Source of the DNA: Candidatus Latescibacterota bacterium
Lineage (GTDB): Bacteria > Latescibacterota > UBA2968 > SICM01
Length of the DNA: 44,106 nucleotides
Reading direction: 5' to 3'
NCBI GenBank assembly: GCA_009694805.1
Contig: SICM01000013.1
Span: 1-44,106 of the forward strand
Under the pieces are notes generated by a model. That model had not been told where the DNA came from, did no database searches, and saw only the letters and a list, made by a program, of their open reading frames with translations. Made by a program: the position numbers and the translations under genes. Positions 32,801-40,021 of the stretch are shown here, piece after piece (position 1 is the stretch's first letter; the number at the start of each line of letters is the position of its first letter).

Positions 32801-33346
32801 CTATTTTGACCTGGAAGGCTGGGGGGGACCTGCCGACAGGACGACCTCGGCATGAGCCTCAAAACTCTGCGTCTCGCCGCGTCTGCGATAGCGGGCGCGG
32901 GTGAGCGTGAGGGCCGTCCGGGTCTTGAAGCGGGGCGTGGTCCTGAACATCAGGATGCCGAGCGACCCGGCGTCCTGCGCCGCCCCTCCCCCTGCCCCGA
33001 ACTGGCCCCCGCCGATCTCCAGCCTGCCGCCCTTGAGAAGCGGGAGCGTCTGGATCTCCGGGATGAGCGGCCCGGCCTCAAATCCCTCGTACGCGACCTG
33101 CGTCGTGTCGAACGTCAGCGTGGCCGTGAACCCCGTGGCGCCCTTCGCCCCCCGGAGCGCCGCGATCTCCACGGTCACCGTCGCGCCCGGTTTGACGCCC
33201 CGGATCTCCCGTCTCCCCTGATCTCCGGGAGTCGGGTCCAGATCGAGCGTCATGGGCCCTGCCGGGACCGGGGAAGGCGCCTTCGCGCCCGCCACACAGA
33301 TGAAAAGAGCCAGTCCTAAAACGATAAACCCGCTCTTTGTCTTCAT
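32801..33346 (-). CDS. exported protein with a cohesin-like domain
   Basis: A 181-residue protein. The signal peptide is GFIVLGLALFICVAGAKA (about residues 6-23). The rest fits a single cohesin-type beta-sandwich: VKPGATVTVEIAAL near 50, FTATLTFDTTQVAYEGFEAG, GGGQFGAGG..QDAGSLGILMF and TALTLTRARYRRRG. Domains of this kind bind dockerins in cellulosomes, but in most bacteria they sit in unrelated exported proteins. Its start overlaps the stop codon of a small upstream gene by 4 nt (ATGA), so both are co-translated. The possible link to the dockerin-like loop of the protein at 29246 is speculative. Confidence 0.72.
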   Translation of the reverse strand: MKTKSGFIVLGLALFICVAGAKAPSPVPAGPMTLDLDPTPGDQGRREIRGVKPGATVTVEIAALRGAKGATGFTATLTFDTTQVAYEGFEAGPLIPEIQTLPLLKGGRLEIGGGQFGAGGGAAQDAGSLGILMFRTTPRFKTRTALTLTRARYRRRGETQSFEAHAEVVLSAGPPQPSRSK

Positions 33347-33510
33347 AGCCCCGCCTTCTTGCGACGGCGGAGGACCTCCTCACACGCCTCGCAGAGCATG
33401 AAGACCTGCCCCTCAAAGTCCTGAATGTCCCCCATCTTCCGGAGACAGACCCTGCATCGGATCAAAGTCTGTCGGCCGGAACGATTCGTCATCGTCTTGG
33501 TGCGACGCAC
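33343..33510 (-). CDS. small protein with two CxxC motifs (zinc-ribbon-like)
   Basis: A 55-residue protein. Two Cys pairs, C19-x2-C22 and C40-x2-C43, are spaced 17 residues apart (RCRVCLRKMGD, then FMLCEACEEVLRRRKK), typical of a small treble-clef or zinc-ribbon fold. The tail is basic. The start is GTG at 33510 with GGGAGG 4 bp upstream; ATG at 33492 is internal. The stop overlaps the start of the cohesin-like gene (ATGA). I do not recognise a named family. The clean Shine-Dalgarno sequence, translational overlap and Cys spacing argue that it is real. Confidence 0.65.
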   Translation of the reverse strand: MRRTKTMTNRSGRQTLIRCRVCLRKMGDIQDFEGQVFMLCEACEEVLRRRKKAGL

Positions 33511-33531
33511 ATCGCCTCCCTTCCCCTCTGC

Positions 33532-34566
33532 CTATCCCTCTCCGTCCATCACGATCAGCGTCTTCAGAGAGGCCCCGGCCTCCTTCGCCTTCTTGAACCC
33601 CTCCGCCGTCTCTTCGAGCGGGAAGCGGTGCGTGACGAGCCGCTCCGCCGAGACGATCCCCTGCCCGATCAACTCCATCGCCTCCCGCGTGTCGTAGGGG
33701 CCGCAGGAGTAGCTCGTCATGAGCGTCACCTCGTTGAAGTAGAGGTCGTGAGGGTTGATCTCCAGCCGCTCCTCCGGCCCGGAAGGCGTGAAGAACATCA
33801 CCGTCCCCCCCCTGCCCGCGCAGGAGAGCCCCGACCGCATGGCCTCCAGGCTGCCCGGCCCCACGATCACCACGTCGGCCATCAACCCGTCCGTCAGCCC
33901 CCGGACCCGCTCCGCCAGGTCCTCCTTCGACACATCCACCGCCGCATCGGCCCCCAGCGAGAGGACCTTCTCCAGGCGGTAGGGGACCAGGTCCGCCCCG
34001 AACACCATCCGCGCCCCGTAGTGCCGGGCCAGCAGGGCATTGAGCTGGCCCATGATCCCCAGCCCGATCACCAGCACGATGTCCCCGGACCGGACCCGCG
34101 CCCGCTTGAGCGCCTTCACGGAACAGGCCAGGGGTTCGATCAGCGACCCGTCCTCGAAGGACATCCCCTCCGGGAGCTTGAGCGTGTCGTACTTCAGGTT
34201 GTGCGCCGGGATCTTCACGAATTCCGCGAGCCCCCCGGGGACGAGATGGGAGGCCTTCCAGACCTTGCACAGGGAGAAAAAACCCCGCCGACAGAGCCGG
34301 CAGGTGAAACAGGGCGCGTGGTGATGGACGAACACGGGGTCCCCCTTCTGAAACCCCACCGCGTCGCGCCCCACCTTGACGACCACGCCGACCGGTTCGT
34401 GACCCAGGACCGCCGGGACCTTCCGCGCCACGTACCACGGGATCATGTCGCTCGTACACAGGCCGCAGACCTTCATCCGGATGAGCGCCTCCCCCGGTCC
34501 CACCTCCGGCGTCGGCATGTCCTCGATGCGGATGTCTTCGAGCGAGTAAATTTTGGCGACTTTCAT
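33532..34566 (-). CDS. zinc-dependent alcohol/polyol dehydrogenase
   Basis: A 344-residue medium-chain dehydrogenase. The catalytic zinc ligands are the Cys of VCGLCTSDM and GHEPVGVV. The structural zinc site is a Cys cluster CFTCRLCRRGFFSLC. The nucleotide-binding Rossmann motif is VIGLGIMGQLNAL. It follows the paralogue at 34576-35613 by 9 bp. Similar proteins oxidise sorbitol, threonine or sugar acids. Next to a mannonate dehydratase, an oxidoreductase for a hexuronate-derived polyol acid is plausible but unproven. Confidence 0.87.
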   Translation of the reverse strand: MKVAKIYSLEDIRIEDMPTPEVGPGEALIRMKVCGLCTSDMIPWYVARKVPAVLGHEPVGVVVKVGRDAVGFQKGDPVFVHHHAPCFTCRLCRRGFFSLCKVWKASHLVPGGLAEFVKIPAHNLKYDTLKLPEGMSFEDGSLIEPLACSVKALKRARVRSGDIVLVIGLGIMGQLNALLARHYGARMVFGADLVPYRLEKVLSLGADAAVDVSKEDLAERVRGLTDGLMADVVIVGPGSLEAMRSGLSCAGRGGTVMFFTPSGPEERLEINPHDLYFNEVTLMTSYSCGPYDTREAMELIGQGIVSAERLVTHRFPLEETAEGFKKAKEAGASLKTLIVMDGEG

Positions 34567-34575
34567 GAGCCTCGA

Positions 34576-35613
34576 TCACCTGGCCGTGGGCACGATCTCG
34601 ATCTTGATGCAGTTCCCGTCGAGGAGCTGGTCGATCACCTTCTTCATGTCGTCGAGCGTGTAAGACCCGGTGATCAGGTCCTTCACCCGCACCCGGCCGC
34701 TGGCCAGGAGGTCGTAGGCGCACCGGACCGCCGAACGGGTGAAGTGGAACACCCCCTTGAGCGTGATCTGGTCGTAGTGCAGCCGGGACGTGTCGAAGGT
34801 GGCCGTGGTCCCCTTGGGCAGGCCGCCGAACAGGATGACCGTCCCCCCCCTGGCCACCAGCCGCGTCGATTCCTCCCAGACCTTGAGCTGTCCCGTACAC
34901 TCCACGACGAGGCTCGCCCCCACCCCGCCCGTCTCCGCCATCACGCGCCCGTATACATCCTCCTTCGCCGCGTCGATGACCACGTCCGCCCCGATCAGCC
35001 GGGCGATCTTGAGGCGCTTGCTGCGCCGGCCCGACACGATGATCTTCCCGGCCCCGAGTACCCGGGTGACCATGACGTGCAGGAGGCCGATGGGCCCGGC
35101 CCCGATGACCAGGACCGTGTCCTCCTTCTTCAGCCGTACCTGCTCCAGCCCGTAGACCACGCAGGCCAGCGGCTCCAGCATGGCCGCCTCGCTGTAGGAG
35201 AGGCCGGGCGGCTTCTTGAACATGTTGTGCTTGACGATCCGCGCCGGGACCTTCATGAACTCCGCAAAGGCCCCCCAGCTGAACATATCCGAGGCGGTGC
35301 AGAGGTTCTCCAGCCCCCGCCGGCACTCGTCGCACTCGCCGCACGGGGCGGAATTGACGCACATGACCTGGTCCCCCACCCGGAACCCCTCCACCCCTTC
35401 CCCCACCTCCCAGACGTCCCCGGAGAACTCGTGCCCGAACCGCGTCGGCATCGGAATCTTGGGATGCCCCCGGCGGTACGCCTTCAGATCGGTCCCGCAG
35501 GTGAGCGCCGACCGGATCCGGACGATCACCTCTCCCGGTCCGGCCCTGGGCATCTCCACCTCCTGCAGCTCGATCTTTCCGGGTTCTAACAGTATGGTGG
35601 CCTTCATACTCAC
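34576..35613 (-). CDS. zinc-dependent alcohol/polyol dehydrogenase
   Basis: A 345-residue medium-chain dehydrogenase, paralogous to its downstream neighbour. It has ALTCGTDLKAYRRGH and RFGHEFSGDVWEVGEG (catalytic zinc), a structural-zinc Cys cluster (CGECDECRRGLENLC) and Rossmann VIGAGPIGLLHVMV. The start is GTG at 35613 with GGGAG 6 bp upstream; ATG 35607 is an alternative. It probably heads a two-gene operon. An 11-bp palindrome TCACTTCGTGA (35725-35735) and TTGTTT/TATCCT elements about 18 bp apart lie upstream. Confidence 0.87.
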   Translation of the reverse strand: MSMKATILLEPGKIELQEVEMPRAGPGEVIVRIRSALTCGTDLKAYRRGHPKIPMPTRFGHEFSGDVWEVGEGVEGFRVGDQVMCVNSAPCGECDECRRGLENLCTASDMFSWGAFAEFMKVPARIVKHNMFKKPPGLSYSEAAMLEPLACVVYGLEQVRLKKEDTVLVIGAGPIGLLHVMVTRVLGAGKIIVSGRRSKRLKIARLIGADVVIDAAKEDVYGRVMAETGGVGASLVVECTGQLKVWEESTRLVARGGTVILFGGLPKGTTATFDTSRLHYDQITLKGVFHFTRSAVRCAYDLLASGRVRVKDLITGSYTLDDMKKVIDQLLDGNCIKIEIVPTAR

Positions 35614-35794
35614 ATCTATCTCCCTGAGAAGAGATCCCCTCCCCGCCCCTTTTACGAATGCGAGGATAAGGTGTAAGTCTCTAAAAAAACAAAATTCTCT
35701 ATCTCATATGCGCAGTCCTGCCCTTCACGAAGTGATGTCCAGGTAAAATTCATGTAATAATAGTCAAAAACAGGTCAAGAATCAAGGGGCTCCC

Positions 35795-35945
35795 GAAATT
35801 CCCCCTTTCACCCCCACGCCCCTCCCTCCCCCAGCCTGCCCTGAGCGGAGCGGCGTTTTGGCGCCGCGCAGTCGAAGGGTGGAGGGAGGGGGGGATCAGG
35901 GTTTTTCGTCAAGGCCGGGGAGGGTAGGGGGCTGTCCTCTCACCC
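35795..35945. repeat. GC-rich palindrome with CCCTGAGCG...GTCGAAGGG core
   Basis: C-rich (CACCCCCACGCCCCTCCCTC) and G-rich (GGAGGGAGGGGGGATCAGGG) flanks surround CCCTGAGCG (35839-35847) and GTCGAAGGG (35871-35879). A GCGGCG-TTTTGG-CGCCGC hairpin (35850-35867) sits between these half-words. This is a lengthened version of the core at 23061-23079. Confidence 0.7.
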
Positions 35946-35954
35946 CCTCCCTCT

Positions 35955-36026
35955 CCCATCAAGTGCCAAGTATCAAGTGCCAAGTGATGAGGTTTTTACG
36001 TGGCACTTGGATACGTGGCACGTGGG
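35955..36026. repeat. heptamer array with inverted partner
   Basis: AAGTGCC/AAGTATC units with a 7-bp period (35957-35986) are followed by the inverted words GTGGCACTTGGATACGTGGC (about 36000-36019). The two sides form an imperfect inverted repeat of about 33 bp just downstream of the uxuA-like stop codon. The remainder of the 35614-36028 spacer, besides the palindrome above and a possible promoter for the dehydrogenase gene, shows no gene I can support. Confidence 0.75.
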
Positions 36027-36028
36027 AC

Positions 36029-36979
36029 TTATCTATACACCGCCTGAATCAGCGCCTTGATGTACCCGTTGGCAAAGGCATGCCCGGCCCTGGCCTGCGG
36101 GTCGTTCGGGATGCCGGGGGTATGGTCCAGCATGATGGGGCCGTCATAGCCCACGTCCTTGTAGGCCTGCATGGCCTTTCCCATGTCCATATCCCCCTCG
36201 TCGATGAACACCTCCTGGAAGTTGTAGGGCGTCCCCCGGATGTTCCGGAAATGCACGAACACGATCTTGTCCTGCCCCCCGATCTTGTGGATCGCCTCCA
36301 CCACGTCCTCCCCCATCTCCGCCACGCACCCCTGGCAGAACAGCATCCCGTTGGCCCGGCTCGGCGCCAGGCCGAACGCCCGCTCGAAGTTCGCGGTGCT
36401 CACCAGGATGCGGGCCGCGCCCCCGAGGGGCTCCGGGACCGGCGGATCGTCCGGGTGCAGCGCGATCCGCACCCCCGCCTCCTCCGCCACGGGGACCACC
36501 CGTTTCAGGAAGTACTCCAGATTCTCCCACATCCGTTCCGCGCTGATCGCCTTGTCCGGGTGGTGAGGGGCGTCCTTCTTGAAGGACTCATAGTCAAACG
36601 TGCTGAACCGGGCCCCGCCCCGGCCCACCGTCGAGGGCGACCGGAAATGGCCGATCGCATAGAACGTCGTGGCCGTGGCCGGCACCCCGGCCCTGCCGAT
36701 CCCCCGCAGCACCCGGTACCACCCCTCGATCTGCTCGTCCCTGCCCGGCAGCCCGTGAATGATCCGGTCCCGGGGGACATTGTGCGAGTGGAGGACGGCC
36801 AGCTCCAGCCCGTGGTCCTCCACGAACCGCTTCAGCCGCTTGAAATCGTCCGTGGGATCCCTTCCGTCGGCCATCTCCGACGGGATATGGACCAGCACGC
36901 ACTCCACGCCGATGGCCTTGTAGAAGTTCAGGTTGTCCGAGGTCACGTCTTTCCAGGGGAGTTGATCCAGCAGTTTCAC
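36029..36979 (-). CDS. uxuA: mannonate dehydratase (UxuA-like)
   Basis: A 316-residue TIM-barrel enzyme. It matches mannonate dehydratase, which converts D-mannonate to 2-keto-3-deoxygluconate. Recognisable segments are RIALHPDDPPVP, LFCQGCVAEMGEDVVE (metal Cys), VFVHFRNIRGTPYNFQEVFI, DEGDMDMGKAMQAYKDV and PIMLDHTP. It is shorter than E. coli UxuA (394), like other members of the short form. It lies 13 bp after the SelA-like gene, in the same direction and probably on the same transcript. Confidence 0.9.
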   Translation of the reverse strand: MKLLDQLPWKDVTSDNLNFYKAIGVECVLVHIPSEMADGRDPTDDFKRLKRFVEDHGLELAVLHSHNVPRDRIIHGLPGRDEQIEGWYRVLRGIGRAGVPATATTFYAIGHFRSPSTVGRGGARFSTFDYESFKKDAPHHPDKAISAERMWENLEYFLKRVVPVAEEAGVRIALHPDDPPVPEPLGGAARILVSTANFERAFGLAPSRANGMLFCQGCVAEMGEDVVEAIHKIGGQDKIVFVHFRNIRGTPYNFQEVFIDEGDMDMGKAMQAYKDVGYDGPIMLDHTPGIPNDPQARAGHAFANGYIKALIQAVYR

Positions 36980-36992
36980 GGCAAGGCCCTCC

Positions 36993-38066
36993 TTATTTGA
37001 GTATCTCTCTCAGCCGCTTCGCGATCACCTTCTCATCCCCCGGCCTCAGCATGTGGGGGTTGACCGTCACGCCCTCCGCCGAGGCGCTCACCTCAATGCG
37101 GGGCTCGCCCGTCCGCAACTGCTCGGCGATGGCCTTCGGCGCCATCCGGTCCGATGCCACGCGGGCGACCGGGATCTGGCCCGTCCGGTCCAGGATGCGC
37201 TCGGCGCGCACGCCCGGCAGGCCGAACACGACCTCCACGAGGTGGTCCACCTGCGCCTCCCAGCGCCGCCGCTCGGCGTCGTGGTCCAGGCTCGCAAACC
37301 GCTCCACGGCCGCCACGACCCCGGCGATCTCCTCCTTGCCCACCTTCATCGGCCGCCCGATCCCGTTGTTCGGGTTGCCGTTCGCCCGGCACGCCTCGAT
37401 CAACTCCTTCTTTCCGAGCACCAGGCCGCTCGCCTGCGGCCCCCGGAGCCCCTTTCCGCCACTGAAGACGACCAGGTCCGCCCCCGCCTCCAGAAAAGCG
37501 GTCAGGTTGGACATCGGGGGGAGCTCCGCCGCCGCGTCCACGACGATCCGGACCCCCCCCTCGTGGGCGATCCGGATCGCCTCCGGTAACGTCACGGAGT
37601 CGGTCTTCGAGTAGACCATGAAAAACATCACCGCCGCGGTCCGGGGGCCGATCCCCCCCCGGAGGGCCTCCGCCGTGGGCGCCACCTCCACCATCCGCGC
37701 CCCGCCCACCCGGAGGGACTGCTCCCACGCCGTGCGGTGTGACCGCTGGATCACGAACTCCGTCTTGAGCCCCTCCCCCTCCGGCAGCCGCCGGACCTTC
37801 TCCGGGTCGCTCCCCGCGATGCAGGCCGCCGCAGCCACGGCCAGCCCCCCGGCGGCCCCGCACGACACGTAGGCCGCCTCCACGCCGATCAGCTCCGCAA
37901 TCCGTTTCCCGGCCGCCACGTGCAGCTCACTGAGATCCACGTACTGCTCCGCAGCCGCCGCCATCGCCCGCAGCACCTCCGGCGGCATCAGCGACCCGCC
38001 CAGCCGCGTCACCGTGCCCACCGCGTTGATCACGGGCCGGATGCCGAGACTCCCATATACGTCCAT
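36993..38066 (-). CDS. SelA-like PLP-dependent enzyme (aminotransferase V fold)
   Basis: A 357-residue fold-type I PLP enzyme related to SelA / D-glucosaminate-6-phosphate ammonia-lyase (DgaE). The N-terminal pattern is INAVGTVTRLGGSLMP and the PLP-binding Lys lies in VFSGGKGLRGPQASGLV, with VDAAAELPP supplying the Asp. There is no selenocysteine machinery nearby, so a sugar-acid or amino-acid lyase is likelier than selenium transfer. The start is ATG 38066 (6 bp after GGAGG) or 38069. It lies just upstream of uxuA, which suggests that the two act in one sugar-acid pathway. Confidence 0.83.
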   Translation of the reverse strand: MDVYGSLGIRPVINAVGTVTRLGGSLMPPEVLRAMAAAAEQYVDLSELHVAAGKRIAELIGVEAAYVSCGAAGGLAVAAAACIAGSDPEKVRRLPEGEGLKTEFVIQRSHRTAWEQSLRVGGARMVEVAPTAEALRGGIGPRTAAVMFFMVYSKTDSVTLPEAIRIAHEGGVRIVVDAAAELPPMSNLTAFLEAGADLVVFSGGKGLRGPQASGLVLGKKELIEACRANGNPNNGIGRPMKVGKEEIAGVVAAVERFASLDHDAERRRWEAQVDHLVEVVFGLPGVRAERILDRTGQIPVARVASDRMAPKAIAEQLRTGEPRIEVSASAEGVTVNPHMLRPGDEKVIAKRLREILK

Positions 38067-38122
38067 CATGCACCTCCAGGATTGAGTTTGCACAGGAGAA
38101 CAGCCCAGCCAAAACGATAAGC

Positions 38123-38299
38123 GGCGCGCCGCCAGAAACCCCCACTACCGAAGTCCAGCAGAAGCACCCACACGCCGGGGGGGCACAACATTCGGTGCGT
38201 CCACAGAACGTCAAGGTTGCGGCGCGCCCAGCCTCCCCGGCGCTTGACGGGGCGTGCTTCTTTTGCCCACTTTTCTTGCACGAGCAAGAAAAGTGGGAA
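38123..38299. repeat. dispersed repeat, copy 3 (full)
   Basis: It closely matches 18128-18305 from GGCGCGCC (38123) through the internal GGCGCGCC to the hairpin CCCACTTTTCTTG (38266-38278) / CAAGAAAAGTGGG (38285-38297). It lies in the divergent spacer between the SelA-like and M14 peptidase genes; the rest of that spacer (38067-38454) shows no gene. Confidence 0.88.
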
Positions 38300-38454
38300 T
38301 GCGTCAGGGTTTGTCGAAAAGGTGAATGCCGCTAAGATAGCCATCCCACCCCCCGTTGTCAACCCCCGAAACGTCTTTCATGTTGACCGGCGTGGCCTGT
38401 TTGATTACTTTCCCCCCTGGACCTTTGAAAATGAAAGGAGGGCCTCAGACAGAA

Positions 38455-39978
38455 ATGGCGGACACCCCAAAAGCGATGGCTGAAAAACAGGATATCCTCC
38501 TCCTCACGGACAACGCTGGCGGGGCCGTCGGCGCGGACCTGGACATCCTCTATCCGGGTCGGGTCCGGAGGATGAACTTCACCGCCGAAGACCACAGCCT
38601 GCGCGTGCTCAAAAAGTACGCTTACGCGATCACGATGGTGGCGTCGGGCGACAACCTGTCCAGGCTCGACTACGGCGCCCTGACGGCCCACGCAAAGGCC
38701 GGGGGTCAGGTCTTCTCCTGCCTGTTCGAGTACGCGGCCGCCCGGTGCCTCCATTTCAGCAAGACCCACGTGATGGACCGCATCCGGCCCGGCCTCCGGG
38801 TCGAGGTCGAGAACGACGTCACGAAGGGGTTCGCGGCCGGCGAGACCATCGGATGGTACGGCCAGGTCTCCAGCGCCCCCGATCAGCTCTACGCCAACCA
38901 GATGTACCAGCGCCAGGTCATGGGCGTCCGGGAATCTTCGTCCGTCTCCATCCTGGCCACCTCCACGGTCAACGGCGGCGCGGTCCTGGTCGAGGAAAAG
39001 GTCGGAAAAGGCCGGATCATCGCCCTGGACCTCCTCTCACCCCTCCGGCCGTTCTACAACGCTTATGGCAGCACGAACAAGTATCTCTTCATCGGCAACG
39101 TCATCAACAAGGCTGTCCGCTACGGCAGACACTATTCGGAACGGCTCTCTTACGACGCGTTCGTCCGGGAGATGCACGCCCTCGCCGCCCGTCACCCCGG
39201 TCTGTCGCTCCAGAACGAGGGGCCGTGCAGCGACGGCAGGCCCGTCTGGTCTTTCAGCCTCGGCGACGAGAAGAACCCCACGATCTACCTCGGCGCGGCC
39301 ATCCACGGCTGGGAGTGGGAGAACGCCTTCGGTCTCCTCCGGCTGACGGAGATCCTGTGCGAGAACCCCCGCGTCGAAGGGCTGAACACCCGCAGACTCC
39401 ACTTCAAAATCCTGCCCATCCAGAATCCCTGGTCCTTCGACCATTTCACCCGGCAGAACGCGCGCGGCGTGGACCTCAACCGGAACTTCGACTGCGCCTG
39501 GGAGAAGCTGCGGGACGCGCAGGACGTGATGATGCCCTGGGACTACAACTACAAGGGGACGAAGCCCGCCTCCGAGCCGGAGACGCAGATCATCCAGCGG
39601 ATCGTCGACGACCACCGTCCCCTCTGCGTGATCGACTTCCACACCGCGGACTATATCCTCCTGCGCCCCCACAGGGGGGACAATGCGCTCATCACCGCCA
39701 TCCACGATGACATCAAGGCCCGGCTGAAGGACCGCTACCTGACGCAGAAGCCCTACAACGGCCCTTACCAGCAGGTCAACATGGACCGGGCCACGGACTT
39801 CACGCCCCCGCAACCCTACCTGATCGGCTACGCCGCCGAGCGGGGCACGCCCGCCGCCTTCCTGATCGAGATGTCCGGCAACCGCGACGACGTCCACGCC
39901 CTCGTGATGAACACCGACACCGTGGTCGAGATCTGCCTCGCCGCAGTGAAGCAATGCCTCAAGCGGAAGAAGGCTTAA
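38455..39978 (+). CDS. M14-family zinc carboxypeptidase with an N-terminal domain
   Basis: About 507 residues. Residues about 260-500 are an M14 carboxypeptidase domain: the zinc ligands are H284 and E287 in HGWEWEN and H396 in DFHTAD, the catalytic Glu is E472 in IEMSGN, and RGVDLNRNFD is the usual substrate-binding loop. Residues about 10-250 form a separate domain beginning ILLLTDNAGGAVGADLDIL that I do not recognise with confidence; it may be a glutamine-amidotransferase-like fold. No signal peptide is seen. ATG 38455 is 13 bp after GGAGG, a long spacing; ATG 38431 would add 8 residues. Substrates may be cell-wall or other peptides. Confidence 0.82.
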   Translation: MADTPKAMAEKQDILLLTDNAGGAVGADLDILYPGRVRRMNFTAEDHSLRVLKKYAYAITMVASGDNLSRLDYGALTAHAKAGGQVFSCLFEYAAARCLHFSKTHVMDRIRPGLRVEVENDVTKGFAAGETIGWYGQVSSAPDQLYANQMYQRQVMGVRESSSVSILATSTVNGGAVLVEEKVGKGRIIALDLLSPLRPFYNAYGSTNKYLFIGNVINKAVRYGRHYSERLSYDAFVREMHALAARHPGLSLQNEGPCSDGRPVWSFSLGDEKNPTIYLGAAIHGWEWENAFGLLRLTEILCENPRVEGLNTRRLHFKILPIQNPWSFDHFTRQNARGVDLNRNFDCAWEKLRDAQDVMMPWDYNYKGTKPASEPETQIIQRIVDDHRPLCVIDFHTADYILLRPHRGDNALITAIHDDIKARLKDRYLTQKPYNGPYQQVNMDRATDFTPPQPYLIGYAAERGTPAAFLIEMSGNRDDVHALVMNTDTVVEICLAAVKQCLKRKKA

Positions 39979-40021
39979 ATTCAACCTGTTCGAGGAAAAC
40001 GGACCTTTCAAAGGAGGGGGC

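Noticed and set aside
33413-35589. Overlapping long frames on both strands over the two dehydrogenase genes
   Set aside because: Shadows; the dehydrogenases have full zinc and nucleotide motifs.
35620-35760. Small minus-strand frame beginning MNFTWTSLREGQDC upstream of the dehydrogenase operon
   Set aside because: About 34 codons, no Shine-Dalgarno sequence and no recognisable family. The look of the sequence is protein-like, but the evidence is insufficient.
18066-38362. Short open frames reading FLLVQEKW-type protein across the dispersed repeat copies (5229-5468, 18098-18292, 38066-38362 region)
   Set aside because: They follow the repeat DNA, lack Shine-Dalgarno sequences and differ in the frame outside the hairpin, so they are products of the repeat and not genes.
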